The notes: generated by a model from the letters alone, not told the origin. 50,522 bases of DNA from Fragilariopsis cylindrus CCMP1102 (GCA_900095095.1 FMBT01000563.1:1-50522); one strand, 5' to 3'; shown: positions 22,657 to 35,264, numbered from the stretch's first letter. Made by a program: numbers and translations.

Positions 22657-23226
22657 TCATACGTCTTCTCGCTGAACTCTTCGAACTTCACGTTGAGCAT
22701 TCTTACATCGTTGTTGTGTTTCCTTTTTATTGTTATTATCTACTACCTTTATTCGTATGAGACTCCAATTTAACACATCATGAGTTAACGATTCTACTAC
22801 CTCGGAGGTCGTTCCGAGATGTTCACTCAATACCATACCACCACCAGAAATAGTAGTAGTAGTATTGGTAGGAGCTGTGGGAGCTGTGGATAATTTGTGA
22901 CGACTGAACCACCATTGACTAGAAGAAGATGGTTGTTGTTGCTGTTGCTTCTCTGCTGTATCGTCATTATCATGTCGAACTTTCTTTTTCCTTCCATTAT
23001 TAATATTATTATTATTATTATTATTATTATTATCAAAGGACGACCATTCATCATCAGTCTCAGTGATGTCGCTGTTGTCGTTGCTCACGATATCGGTGTG
23101 ACAGTTGCTGTCATCGTCCTCGTCCTCGTTACAATCCTCATCATCATCATTTCGAGAACGACGACGACGACGACGACGATGACGGTCTGGATAAAGATCT
23201 TCTTGAGAGGATGTAAAATATGTCAT
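22657..23226 (-). CDS. Hypothetical low-complexity protein
   Basis: This is a 189-codon frame with an ATG start. It contains an Arg-rich run (about residues 15-25), Asp/Glu/Asn-rich stretches, an 11-Asn run and a Gln run. The C-terminus (LTHDVLNWSLIRIKVVD, then KNAQREVRRVQRED) looks more like ordinary protein. I do not recognise a family. Its frame stays open through low-complexity DNA where any frame can be open, so it could be spurious; the non-repetitive ends argue mildly for a real gene. Confidence 0.4.
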   Translation of the reverse strand: MTYFTSSQEDLYPDRHRRRRRRRSRNDDDEDCNEDEDDDSNCHTDIVSNDNSDITETDDEWSSFDNNNNNNNNNINNGRKKKVRHDNDDTAEKQQQQQPSSSSQWWFSRHKLSTAPTAPTNTTTTISGGGMVLSEHLGTTSEVVESLTHDVLNWSLIRIKVVDNNNKKETQQRCKNAQREVRRVQREDV

Positions 23227-23988
23227 TCTTTTTCTTGTTCGGATATTTTTTTTTCTCTGATCTCACGACGACACACAAATTCAATTGATTCTCAAGTACT
23301 GTAGAATGATTCATTCATTCAATCTCTCGCTCTTGAAATCAGCTGAGGATGTAACTTATTACAATCGATACTGAAAACAATCTAATGGTACTATTTTTTC
23401 TCCCTATCTTCGATCTGTGTTCATGTTCTCTCCGTTCTCAGTGGTGTTAGTTCGTGTTTTTTGTTGTAATACGAAGTACAGTACTTCAAACTGTACTACT
23501 TACGATAATCAAGATACTACGCACAGAGAGGCAGCTTGTTTATTTAAAAGGGGAGAGGCAGTCGTGTTTATTGATTACTGAACAGCATTAGCACACCGTA
23601 GTAAGCATCATACGCAAATATCCCCCTATTTGACTACCGTATTAGACCACGATAACGACTGTATCCCCCAAACTTAACAATGAAAAAATGACAAAAGGAA
23701 AAAAGGATTTGGTTTACTAGTATTTTGTGAAGTACTGTACTGTACAGTATCAAGAAGTAACTTGAAGAGCGAAACTATCTGTTATCATCAAGGAGTCCTT
23801 CGAAATCTAGGCTAACTAACATAGACGAGAAAAGATCAGTACAGTACAAACTCTTGCCGATCCCTTATTGACAAGTATGATAGATACGTCGACTTGGATT
23901 TGTTATTTGGTCCATTCCTACAATTTCAAATTCATTATCTTGCATATATAGTAGTTAGTTGTGTTGCCCGTAATAGCTACAATAAAAT
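23227..23988. promoter_or_regulatory. Divergent promoter region upstream of the MUS81-like gene
   Basis: No gene is seen. The region has three copies of GTACWGTAC (23476-23484, 23732-23740, 23839-23847), the first inside the palindrome GAAGTACAGTACTTC. They lie about 140-510 bp before the MUS81-like start. Confidence 0.45.
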
Positions 23989-26900
23989 ATGACATCAAAG
24001 AAGAACGATCACGAGATTGTTGATCTTGTCGACGACGATTCCACCACAGATGATGATGAACGATACATTGACATAACGAACCACCAACGCAATACTAATG
24101 AAGCCAGGGGTAATGATGATAATGACGACGATGAAGAACTAGAATGTTGGACGACAACTAATACGTCGACAAGCACCAAAGAATCCTTCCTCGTCAAATA
24201 ATGGTACGTCATCAACAACGTTGCCAAAAACTACTAGTATGTCCAATAGGAAAGATCATCCACCAACAAATAATAATACGACAACAACTAAAGTACGTAG
24301 AAATATTGCAAGCAAAAACTCCGTCGACGACAGTGATGATGATGATGATGATGATGATGATGTCGTTATTATTGTGGATCCACCGAGTAGTCAATCTTCG
24401 ACCACCACAAAAATTTCCAGAAAATCTAAAATTGATGCTTCGACGACTACGTTCGTCGTCGTCGTCGAAAAAGAAAAATGCAGTCGTACGTGGAACAAGT
24501 ACTACACCACGATATAATAATTCGCATTCGGTCCTTGATGATGATGATGGTGATGATAATGACGACAGCAACGACGACGACGACGACGACGATGCTTTCT
24601 GGACAAAAAACAAACCAAGTGGTCTCAGCACAAAAGCAAAAACATCCGACCACACCGGTTGACAACAATAATAACAATAACAAGAAAAGTAATAGCAATA
24701 GCAACAGCTTCAACAGTACACTACTACTCGCGGGGACATCATCGCGTGCTGGCAGTAGTTCCTTGTTACATGGTAGCAGCAGCAGCAGGAATGGTATTAT
24801 AGCGACGACAACGTCAGTAGTAGCGGGGAAAACAGCAACGGACCTCCTTCATCGGAAAAGAACAGCACTACTACGAAGACACCACTTCGGACTTCGCCTC
24901 CTATAGTCCGCAATCCATACGAAAAGAACAGCACAACGAAGACACCACTTAAGACTTCGCCTCCTATAATACGCAATCCATACGAAAAGAACAGCACTAC
25001 GAAGACACCACTTAGAACTTCGTCGATTAGGAATTCTCATTCTTCTTCTTCATCGTCGTCGTCGTCAACATTGAGCATTAGAAATTCTTCTTTTAAGACT
25101 ACAAAAATTGTGAATCCTTATGCTAGTGCTGGTAGAAGAAGAAGATATCAACGAAACACCACATCACCAACCTCCAAATCTATCGCTACACAAAAGTGCA
25201 ATAGATCTTCATCATCGTCGTCCTCGTCGATCATACCAGTAGCTACTGCTACTGCTACCGCTTCCAGTATCCGTCCTTCGTCGTTCTTCCCCTTTTGTGG
25301 ATGAGGGTGGTATTTGTTACCCAACACTTCGTGAAAAGACCAAAATGTATACGGATATGAGACCAAATATTATATTAGCATTATGGACCTATGCACGATC
25401 GAATTTAGTACGACAGTCGCATACGTTAGAAACTCTGGATCGATATGCGACGAGGATCGTCGATTTAGCAGTCACAGCACATGATTATCCGATCCGTTCT
25501 TTAGGGGAATATGCGTTCCGAAAACGCACTCCGGCACCTAAACGAGGGTGCGGTGTATCTGACTTGAATCATTTCAATAAATTGAAAGAAAATTTAGAAT
25601 CCACGAAGTTGATGGAAACTAGATATGAGGTTGGTAAATGTAATGATGGGAAATATTTTTCGATTGCCGAGGCTTGTTTAGTCGCGATACAGGACATGAT
25701 CTTTCTTCGTTGGAATAATAATAGACAACAGCAACAACAGAATCAAAGAACCCAGTTGTTCCCTAGTAAAGCAGATGAGCAGTCGATCTTGTTTTCGCAG
25801 AAGGAATATTGTATCGCACTCGTTGATTTGATTCCTGAAATTGACTTTCGATTGCGTCCCGAATGTCCTGCTAGACTCGGACGGCCGAAACATCCTGATC
25901 ACGGAGCTGAATTCTACCTAGCAAAATCGACGAGGTCGATAGAATTCAAACAAATCGAAAAACTCCTTTCGCTCCATGAGGTGCCGAATGGTGCCGGGAC
26001 TGTGGAAGAAATGGCATACTTGAAAAAGCGAATGATTGACAGACGAGTTCATTATCAACTGACTCCATTAGGATTTTGCAAGGCGGGGTTATTTCCAAAC
26101 GAACTTTCCCAAATACGATCGGTCATTACCGGTCGAGTAATCTCAGAAGTGTCCTACCAAAATACGAAGGTATTTGTCTCGCGGTGGATTTGCGAGAGGG
26201 AGGTGCGGGGCAAGCAGGTTCGAGAAAGGTTCTACATGAAATGTGTAACAGACTGGATATGAAAAAGATCCCATACATTACAACTACGTTAACAATTGGA
26301 GACTATTGTTTCTTTTCTGGAGATTTGTTGTGTCCTATTTTAGTCGAACGCAAGTCGGTTCAAGACGTAGCACAATCAATCCATGATGGACGTTGGGAGT
26401 CACAAAAGCGCCGTATGTATCATGGACAATTTGTTTTTGGTTATGATAACTGTCGTATCGCATTCATCATCGAAGGGAAAGTTGAAAAGCAACTAGTATC
26501 GAATGGGTATATCGGAAGTGCAAAATTTAAAGTACCGAAGGAGCGTTTTGACGAAGAAATAGCAAATCTCAAATCAGAAGGTTTTGATGTCATACGGACA
26601 CCTCATCGAGATCATTCTATGTTTGCTTTGGCTAGGTGGGCCGAGGCATGCGCAATGGACGTACAAAAAGGAAAACTCAAACTTCAATTTACTTACGACG
26701 AGTTCATATCCGAAGTTGGTAAGATTCCGAAGGAGACCGACTTTTCACGTCTCGTTAAAGATCATGCACAACACAAGAAAGACCATGCACAACACAAGAA
26801 ACACACAGAGACAGTCGATCTACTAAGCGATAGTGATGGTGATGAAAGAGGGTTGAATAAGAAAATACAACCGATTGATTTGGATGAAACATTTAAGAAA

Positions 26901-27868
26901 AATCGGAAGAGGCCACCCATGTCTACAGGTGCTACTGACAACAATCCTAATACCAGTGCTCAAAAACGTTTTAAATTGGACGTAGATAAAAAGAAAGAAG
27001 CGACTAAGCAAAGAAATGATTTGGGTGAAACATTTGAGAAGAATCGGAAGAGGCCACCTATGTCTATAAGTGCTGCTGACAACAATCCTAATACCAGTGC
27101 TCAGAAATGTTTTAAATTGGACGAAGACAAAAAGAAAGAAGCGATTAAGCAGAGAAGCAATCAAGAGAATGAAGATGTAGAAGCGGGGGCTGATTATTAT
27201 TCTAAGTGGACCCTTGGCAGTTTGAAAAAAACATGCGCTGAATACGGAATGAAAAAAAGCGGGACAAAACTTGAACTGATTGCCAGGCTACAAGACAAAT
27301 CGAATCGTCCACCGGAGGTGTATTGTTTGCGTAAGCAGTTAGGCCTGTACGTTCCTGTCCGGATTGACACCTCGCCCACTGCAATTCTAGTAGCCATTCA
27401 GATAAAACAAGATATTGCACAAGCCGGTACTGACTATTCAGGAGCAACCAAGGATGAATTATACGCGTTATGTGAGGTATTGGAAATCAAAAAAGATCCA
27501 TGGAGTGGAGGGACCACACAAACGGGTCCTTTTCGTAAGTTCTTTGTCATTCATTCATTGTTATCGTCATGATTATTATAGTTGTCGCTTCTAGCGAACG
27601 AAAACAAAAATCATCTTAAGATAATTAACAACTTCGTCTTGTTCTACTTTCTTTCAAATCATAAGACTATGATGGTTGGACCTCTATGGCACCGCTGTTA
27701 AAGGCAGGAGAATACCCAGCCCTGGTTATCAAATCCAAAGGACGTTTTCATCTCAGTATCAGAGGTGAAGTCTCAGGTATAAAGCTCGCTAGAGAGATGC
27801 ACATTTGGTGCCACAAGAAAGGAATATGTCGTTGTGAAGTGGAAGGGTACAAGTTCGATCTAAAGTAA
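23989..27868 (+). CDS. MUS81/ERCC4-family structure-specific endonuclease with SAP motif; several frame breaks
   Basis: The nuclease core begins near 26160: GICLAVDLREGG, then IPYITTTLTIGDYCFF, then LVERKSVQDVAQSIHDGRWESQKRRM. This is the GDxnERKx3D active-site motif of XPF/MUS81 enzymes, which cut branched DNA. Before it (25297-26100) is a helical and winged-helix-like region fitting MUS81 (YQLTPLGFCKA). After it come two 47-residue tandem repeats with KNRKRPP nuclear-localisation signals, a SAP motif (TLGSLKKTCAEYGMKKSGTKLELIARLQD region) and a last exon (27666-27868) joined by a 131-nt intron (donor GTAAGT at 27535). The N-terminal 1.3 kb is low-complexity with three RNPYEKNSTTKTPL repeats and SUMO-interaction-like motifs (EIVDLVDDD, VVIIVDP). 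To stay in coding-like sequence the frame must change near 24180, 24440, 24650, 24800, 25290 and 26080-26150. The gene is therefore either error-containing or decaying; the catalytic motif is intact. Confidence 0.7.
24855..25030 (+). repeat. Tandem NPY-motif repeat inside the MUS81-like gene
   Basis: Two full units and a partial third follow each other: 24855-24920 (66 nt), 24921-24983 (63 nt) and 24984 to about 25030. Each encodes EKNSTTKTPLRTSPP then RNPY, with very few differences, suggesting recent expansion. Another NPY occurs soon after (KIVNPYASA). Confidence 0.9.
26880..27161 (+). repeat. 141-bp tandem duplication inside the MUS81-like gene
   Basis: 26880-27020 and 27021-27161 are two in-frame copies encoding 47 residues each (ETF-K/E-KNRKRPPMS, DNNPNTSAQK, FKLD, DKKKEA). 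The copies are nearly identical at the DNA level, so the duplication is recent. Confidence 0.92.
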
Positions 27869-28417
27869 TTTCCTCGGGGGGGTTTTAATTGAATACTTAA
27901 TTTTGAACATCTACATTATTTCGTTACTGTAAATGATCAGGGAGATAATAATATGTATGCATCACTGACTATTGTCGTGGGACTGACTACAAAATCCGTT
28001 TCACAACAGATGACGGTCTAGAATAGAACCGGGATCTAAGCGCCAATGATGGCATGCAACAAAGCGCAATCTTTGTACTTGTGAGAAGTTATCAGCACGA
28101 AATAGTTAGTATACAGCCATATTTAGTACTTCACAGTAACATAACAAATATTTATTAGGGAAATTTATAAAAATTATCAGAGATGTTGATGGTTGTCGAC
28201 TATTAAATATATATTCGTAGTAGAAATAGTAGTAGTAAGTTAGTGGTGGGGAATGAAGTAATAGTATAATAAAAGTGTATTTCATGTCTTCACTCGTCGT
28301 GGATGCGCTCGCATGCATTGCGTGGTAATGAATGAGTGATGGGTTTTATTCGGGGGGAAATCGACATACTGTATACTGTATTAACTTTTTTTTTCTACGA
28401 CGATTTTTTTATTTTTC
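27869..28417. other. Convergent spacer
   Basis: About 550 bp lies between the 3' ends of the MUS81-like and BFR1-like genes. I see no gene. It contains a TATACTGTATACTGTA-type stretch near 28370 and is otherwise AT-rich. Confidence 0.4.
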
Positions 28418-30610
28418 CTATTCCTCTTTGGCAGCGGCGGCGGCAGCAGCACCAGCAGGGGTGGGGTCCTCTACCGATGCTACCTCAGTTCCGGCCGTCA
28501 TAGTGGGGGCAGGTTTTTGACCTGATCCCCACGAGGAGGCATCCACAACAGAGGAAGATGCACCTTTTCCTAATGGAACGAAATCATCCGCAGACGAGGA
28601 AAATTTCTTTCCGGAACTACTATTACCACCACCAGCGGAAGTGCCGGACGGTGTTTTCTGATTCCGCAGCTTCGCAACACTCTTTTCATTCTGCTTACGA
28701 ACGTCCTTTGCAGTGGGGACGGAACCCCGAGGTTGTTCCTTGAACCATAATTTCTTCGCACGCAAGTCCTTGACCGATTGTTCCACCATTTCTAGTTTCG
28801 TTGGAGGATTCAATCCAATCAAACCAAACTGTTCGAATGAGTCAACATTGAGAGTGAAAGGACCAGCAGCGGCAGCTTTCTTGGGTGCACGTTGACGCTT
28901 TTTCTTGGCGCCTTTACCCTTACCGTAGTATACGGTATCTTCTTCCTCGGTACTTTTCTTCATGGACGTCATACCAGCAAATGGATCCTCCTTGACAGCA
29001 ACCACATCCTCCTTCTTCACCGCAACCTTGTCGGAATTCTCGGATCCACCGTTCAAGTGTGTGCGTTCCAAGTAATCAGCCAAGTAATCACATAATGCCT
29101 GTTCCTCTTCGTATGGGATCTTCTTGAGTTCTTCTTCCTCTTGCTTTTTCAAGAAGGCGACCTTTTCTTCCTCCCGTTCTTTCTTTTCTTCCTCGTACTG
29201 GACCTGCTTCTGTGCCCGGAGTGCACGTTGGGAATTCCACCACGCGTTGTTCTGTTCTCGGTAGTCATCTCTCATGGTATCCTTTTCCTTCAACACCACA
29301 GAAATCGCCTTCTTAAAGGTTTCACGTTCCTTGAAGAAATCGTCCAATACGGTGCGTTTGTCTGTTTCCTTTTCCGATAATGCCTTGATCTTGGAACCAA
29401 TCTCGTCCATTTCTTTCGACACGGCATCGATTTCCTTATCCTTCGCCTTTAAGGTATCATTGATCACCGACCGTTGCTTTTTCACACCATCAAGGCTGGC
29501 ATCCTTCGACTTCAAATCCTTCACCTGATCCTTTGACGATTGCAGGGTACTGATTTCTTGAATCAATTTCTTTTCCTCGGTCAGACTCATGGACGTGGTT
29601 TCCTGTTGTGTTTGTAACTTTTTGATCGCAGCATTGATCTCTTCCACCGAATTGAAGCGGATCGTGGATTTCGCATCCTTCTTATCTTTAAACAATTTGT
29701 CTCCGACAGCCTTTAAGACATCCAATTCTGCACGGATACTACGTTTCCCATCAATGAGTTTTCCCTTCTTTTGACGAAGGACTAACATCGCCTCTTTCAT
29801 CTTCCCGACTTCGGTATTCTTTCCAGAGGTCATAGCGGCCTCAATCTTATCTTGGATTTTATTCTTATCCTTTTTGAGTTGTTCAAATTGTGCATTCAAC
29901 TCATTGAGCTTTTTATCGTGTGCCGCCTTGTCTGGCTTTTCCGTCTATTATTATCAATAATAATAATAATAATAAGATGTTTGTGATAGATATAATATAT
30001 GAATGTCCAAAATAAAGAAAAGGCGGGAGAGAGAAATTGAAGGAGATTGTTGATCAGTGATGTGAGTGAAAGTTGTTTATTTAATATAAGCACGTCGTCG
30101 TATATTATGTTCGTTAGTCTGGCAATTTTCTACTAGCAACATAGATCGTCACACGACTTGTAGCATGGCAACGCGTCGGTCGTCCACCGATGAAAATTAC
30201 AATTACAATTACAATCCCCGTGGACATATTTCTTTCACCGAAAGAATAATGACAATGACCAAACAGTTTTGTGGTATTTTCTAGTGTATTAAATTGTTGA
30301 TTGGGAATAGTAACGGTCATCTAGATTGAAATTTCAATTGAAAGAAAATCTTGAATATGGATCCACGATAAGAAAAGCAAGCGGTCATTTATTTTCCAGA
30401 GAAAATTAAATAACAAGAAAAACTTACACGAGGGATCGGTTTCGATAGATCAAACAGTTCCTCGACCGGAACATCATCGTCTCTGTTGTTGCGATGTTTC
30501 TTTTTACCCTTATCAGCAGCGGCAGCGGTATCAGCTTCACCGTTCTGTTCAGTAGTGGTAGTAGGGGCGGCAGGTGGAGCCACAACCGGTGTCGCTTCCT
30601 CTTCAGCCAT
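28418..30610 (-). CDS. BFR1-like coiled-coil protein (mRNP/nuclear segregation family), two exons
   Basis: Exon 1 is 30610-30428 (61 codons) and exon 2 is 29944-28418. The 483-nt intron has donor GTAAGT at 30427 and acceptor AG at 29946-29945, giving 569 residues. A short Ala/Pro/Asp N-terminus leads into a long charged coiled coil (about residues 65-330) with the family pattern KKGKLIDGKRSIRAELDVLKA, then STIRFNSVEEINAAIKKLQ, then LTEEKKLIQEISTLQ, then a Glu/Arg-rich helix. Yeast Bfr1 associates with polysomal mRNPs at the ER and binds mRNA. The C-terminal region is Ala/Lys/Ser-rich with a basic KKKRQRAPKK stretch. Family assignment rests on the coiled-coil pattern and the conserved Glu-Glu-Ile spacing, so it is good but not certain. 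Confidence 0.75.
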
Positions 30611-31056
30611 GGTGGAGTTGTTTATATTTTCTTACTATTTATTATTTGTGTGGAGTATGGTGAGAGAGTGTTATGTGCGTTATTTTAGGCACACAAAACC
30701 TTACGCACAAAAGGGTTCTCTCGCTTGTACGCCACTGCGCGCTTTTGCTTCGACTGTGGCTGTGTATTTAGTATTTTCGGTTAATTGTGCCGTTCTCGAT
30801 GGCCATCAAAAAATATACAACGAAAAATTAATACGTACAAACGGTCAGTCGGTCAGCTGTCGGGTGCAAAGTCAGACGATGATTTTTACACGTGGAAATG
30901 AATCACGTTGATTTCGGAAAACTCACATCACAACAAAAGAAGAAGATTAAATATATCTTGTTCAAACTCATTAAACGACGACAACAACAGCAGCAGCAGT
31001 AGGAGTCCACCTTCCAATAATAGATAGGCAACTGAAAAAATAAAATAGATAGAACC
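30611..31056. promoter_or_regulatory. Divergent promoter between the BFR1-like gene and the membrane protein gene
   Basis: About 450 bp lies between two divergent start codons. No gene or strong repeat is seen. It includes CGCGC-containing sequence near 30740. Confidence 0.4.
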
Positions 31057-32397
31057 ATGGTGTCATCCAGAATATCACATCATTCTGAATTGTTTTCAAC
31101 TGTTTCGGCGGCAGTAGTAGTAGATAACGATTACGACGAATCTTCGAAATACTCGCACCAAAAAAATCATCCTCGACAACGGCGGAGACAGCAGCAAACA
31201 CAACAACAGCGTCGTCTTCCATCGTTTTTCATCATCATCGCCGTTTCATTATTGGTATTATTACATAATTCCTCTTCTCCTTTATTTTTGGTCGTGAAGG
31301 CTGCTTCTACTAATTCAGCTGCTGCTTCCGCTGCCATAATCAGGAATAGCAGGAATGGTGGTCAAAATCAAATAAGACGCAACATCGTATCTGAACGGAG
31401 AATATCTTTCGTGGATAAGGCAACTTTGTTGTCCTATTTTCCTCGTGGTGGTGGTGCTGGGGGTGTAAATAGTTTTGGAACAACGATAGAAGATGACGAG
31501 GACGAGGAACAAGAAAACGAGGATGATAATGCCAATGACAATAATAGTAATGATGTTCGAACACATCCAGAGTATGATAAATTATTAGCCTATCGGATGA
31601 AACAACAAGTGCTACTTCAACTTCGTGCCACAGCATTAAGTGAAGCCTTGGTGGCACGTGGATTACCCGGTATACCATCCTTACGTGACGTCTCGACACT
31701 GGATGGGAAATTGAAACCAAAAAAAGTCGACTGGGATTGTGCTTTGTCAACGGAAGAAGATCCCAAACATTGTTTAATTAGTTATGAACCGGAGGTGGGA
31801 TCCAAATTAATTGTACCCATGGAATTAGCAGGCGATACCGATAAATGGATTACCTTACGTGAATTGAATCGATTACGACGGGAGGATCCCTCCAAAGTAG
31901 AACCGATGTGGAGTGATAAGTATGCAGTATTATCCTCCTGGTTTAGTCCCCAATCACGATATTCCTTATTACAACATGTCGGTTTGAAAGGTGTGTTTTT
32001 AAATACGTTATTAGAGGGTAGTACCTTATCGGTCGTGGTTGGGGTGTTGTTAGTTATGGGGATAATCATCTGTATGCCGGTTATTGAATATATTGTCGGT
32101 CGATTTCTTGTTTCAGGATACTTATGGATGAAATGGGCCTCCTGGGCACGTTTTGTGCATGTTGGTTTACCATTTAAGTTAGTCATTTTTCAAATTGTCT
32201 TCGGTCAAGCATCGAAGTTATTCGCTAAATTAGTCTCGTTGGCCAAAGACAATTTAGTGAAATTGGAATGTAAAATCTTAGAGGAAACAATACCATTGAC
32301 TGTAGGAGTTCCTACAATTCTTGATGAAGAGGAAGAAGAAGTCGTAGAACATCTAAAAGAAAATGATGATGACGACGACGACGATGACGACGAATAA
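31057..32397 (+). CDS. Unrecognised membrane protein, possibly secretory/plastid routed
   Basis: This is 446 codons from an ATG. A hydrophobic segment at about residues 54-82 (FFIIIAVSLLVLL, then LFLVVKAA) could be a signal anchor. Next are Ser/Ala-rich and Asp/Glu/Asn-rich stretches and a well-composed region (about residues 170-310) containing LLAYRMKQQVLLQLRATALSEAL and ITLRELNRLRRED. One or two membrane segments follow at about 312-350 (LSVVVGVLLVMGIIICMPVIEYIVG), and the protein ends in an acidic tail. The central part looks like normal folded protein with no stop or break. I do not recognise the family. Confidence 0.6.
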   Translation: MVSSRISHHSELFSTVSAAVVVDNDYDESSKYSHQKNHPRQRRRQQQTQQQRRLPSFFIIIAVSLLVLLHNSSSPLFLVVKAASTNSAAASAAIIRNSRNGGQNQIRRNIVSERRISFVDKATLLSYFPRGGGAGGVNSFGTTIEDDEDEEQENEDDNANDNNSNDVRTHPEYDKLLAYRMKQQVLLQLRATALSEALVARGLPGIPSLRDVSTLDGKLKPKKVDWDCALSTEEDPKHCLISYEPEVGSKLIVPMELAGDTDKWITLRELNRLRREDPSKVEPMWSDKYAVLSSWFSPQSRYSLLQHVGLKGVFLNTLLEGSTLSVVVGVLLVMGIIICMPVIEYIVGRFLVSGYLWMKWASWARFVHVGLPFKLVIFQIVFGQASKLFAKLVSLAKDNLVKLECKILEETIPLTVGVPTILDEEEEEVVEHLKENDDDDDDDDDE

Positions 32398-35264
32398 GGA
32401 GCCAAAACACGATAACATAATCATAATATAGTATAATCAGTGGAAGCCTTAAAACTTAAACAAATGTAGAATAAAGAAGCAAAGGCTTTGTTTTTAGGGT
32501 AATTGGATTATAATATTACCACTTTGATGAAGCACTACCGTAACTCTAGATAAAAATGAGATGCAAAATTTGTATTTCATGATTGAACGCATGACATGCA
32601 TCATTACAAGAAAGTAATGCATCGCACTACTAATTGCACTTCATTGATACTTGATGCTCCCACACACTCTCAGTCTGACCTCCAGGGGGGGGGGGTGATT
32701 TCATGTATTGATGTCCGCATTGAAAGAGGGAATATAATGCAAGCTTAGAGGTATCAACTACTTAGAGTTTATACTATCATCTCAATAAATAAGCTGTGCA
32801 ATGTGCAAACAGTAGTGGGTACTATTAAGAAGCATTTTTTTAGCTTGAGTCTGTATATTATATGTATGTATTATAAGAAGGTGATTTTTCAAAAAGATAC
32901 CTACACTCAAAAAATGTCTGGAACTGTTTTGCAACTTTGCTGCATCATATTATTATTAAAGCATTGGTGATGTAAGACATTTCAGCACCAAGAAGCATCA
33001 TCAGTCAGATAAAGACACGAAGGATGACAGTAGATGTCAAATTATGTGACATACTTCAGGAGGGGATCATGGCCTACTTTGTGGGAGAGTGCATGACTAA
33101 TACAATGCTACAAATACAAGGACAGAAAGGAATGGATAGATGTCATCTACTCGCTGATGAACAATTACTGATAGGTAGGATGGGATAATCTACTAAGAGG
33201 GAAATTCACCAGACAGTGATGAATATATCAGAAAGCCTATGTGCTAACAGAGGAACACGCAGCAGCTTTTAAATAACAAGTTATATATATATGTAAGACA
33301 TTTCATAACTGGATGATATGGTGTTAGGTCTTATGTCACTAATGCCATGGCCAACACTATTTATTTACAATTTGGGTTTTACTTACCCTGATGATGATCA
33401 AGTAGTACAAAAAAGGGTCTTAGTTACAATGTTTGTTTGATTGCACCCTTGCTCACAAGAAAGGGAGCAGAAGGTAGTTGACGATAGAAAGGATCCATAT
33501 CTTTCCACTATGAGTGGTTGATGATTCAAAAAGACTAATGCAGGTTAGAAACTACAGAGTATGTGTTGGCTCACTACTTCTTCCAATTTCAATTGGTTGG
33601 TGGTTTAGTTGTAGCAATTTGAATGGTTCAGTCATGCAGCAATCTGAATGGTACAGTCACCAGTACAATTACAACACTTTTAAAGAATTTTCTTTTGTAG
33701 ATGTAGTAGGTGTGCGTTGTTTCTAGAATATATATCTTGATCTAATGGGCAATAGGGGGGCTTGACTTTGATAGGTCCAAGACAAGGGTGAGCTTGTATA
33801 ACCATGGCACCACCCGCTATTTCAAAATCTCCTGGTTTTGTAGACTATCAGTAGATTATCAAAAGATTGACTGATTAGTGGATTTACGAGCTCTTTGTGG
33901 AGCTAACAATACCCCCAAAAGGGAAAATTCATGTGCTTTCTCACGTTGAAGGTGCAAACAGGAGAGGTGTGCAAACGTGCACCAGTAACTTTTGTATGTA
34001 AAAACAATCAGATCCAGTCAGGACATGCCTACTAATCACATTGAAGTACCCATATATTGCATAGCTATTATAAAGGGGAATAGTTGATGAATAGACATTC
34101 AAATGGTGGGTGGACCTCTCCTAGAAAGAGAGTCTGCATGTAGAACCATGATATATGTGCACTTGTATAGTAGTATTACTACTGTGTGTACACTGTAGTG
34201 ATTGCATGCCTAGCTCTTTCATGCTCTTTCTGGATTCACATGGTGTGTGCACAGGCCTGGGTAGCTATTCGAAATGTTGGTAAGGGATATTTTTTTGCCA
34301 TGATACGTTTACATTCCCCCCCCCCCCCCCCACACACCAAATTTGGTGGTAGGTGGGAAAAGGCTTGGTATCTATCTCCTGTCACAATAATAGAGGAGAT
34401 AATTAGCCACCTCATCTCATCAGTCAAGAATTTTGGGATATGGATATACTTTATGCATACATGTAGCTAAGAGTTTTTGTTATTTGACTGATGCTGCTGC
34501 AATATTGTACAATTAATTCATCATCACAATGTTGTCAGCAAAAAGTAACAATCAATGAAAGCATTGATCAACAAAGCATCAATCTTTTTGTAGATAAAGT
34601 CAAATGAATCTGTATGGTCTTACTTAGTAAACTGTGAGAGTAGAGTTTAGTGGAACGAGCTGACCCTCCAGAGTTTCATACCTGGTGAAGATAATCAACA
34701 TACAGTATGGGTCGGTCATACCTATCTAATACAGTAAAAGGTTTTCAAACTAAATCAAATTCGTAAGCAATACTGTATAGAGTTGAAATCAATCTTGTTA
34801 GCTAGCCAGCTAGATCGTACTGTAAGCATGAAAAAACAAATTGTGATATAATATTTTGTTAGTTGACGCACGTCATGCTTTCAAAACATATACACGCGAC
34901 AAGAGGAATTCTTACACACAATAATCACAGATCATACCTTAGTAGATGGATCTCGCCATCACATCGTTAATTCTTTTCCTTTTTGGCGCATCACGACGGT
35001 AGGCAGACCCTATTGATCACAACGCTACAAATAAATCTTGTTGACAACACCTCTTGTTCTATTACTGTAGTAGTACAGCAACTTCGTCAGGAGAAACAAA
35101 AGAGCAAGATCTGTTATTACAGTAGGAACTGACGGAAATGTCTATAAGGTAGGAATAATTTTCTTGCTGTCTGTCGATAGACCAAAACGTCAGTTATCTC
35201 CAATAGAGCTTTTGAAGAAAACGAATCGGGGTACGGTACGTGATTTTCCAGAAAGGAAAAGAAT
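32398..35264. other. 2.9-kb gene-poor region
   Basis: No supported gene is present. It contains a poly-G run near 32684-32694, a poly-C run near 34315-34332, and a stop-free stretch around 32980-33190 with no recognisable motif. Composition and the lack of Asn/Gln codon runs differ from neighbouring genes, and it may include decayed transposon sequence. TACTGTA/TACAGTA motifs cluster at 34700-35130 before the XRN gene. Confidence 0.4.

Noticed and set aside
22827..23304. Opposite-strand Ile/Val-rich frames over 22.8-23.3 kb
   Set aside because: They are readings of the same trinucleotide repeats in other frames and lack non-repetitive content.
24193..24240. Donor-like ATGGTACGT in the MUS81-like N-terminus
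   Set aside because: A stop codon precedes it in the upstream frame and the implied intron would be under 50 nt, so it does not repair the frame.
34186..34470. 94-codon frame with a hydrophobic start
   Set aside because: It includes translation of a poly-C run, begins after a random ATG and shows no family pattern.
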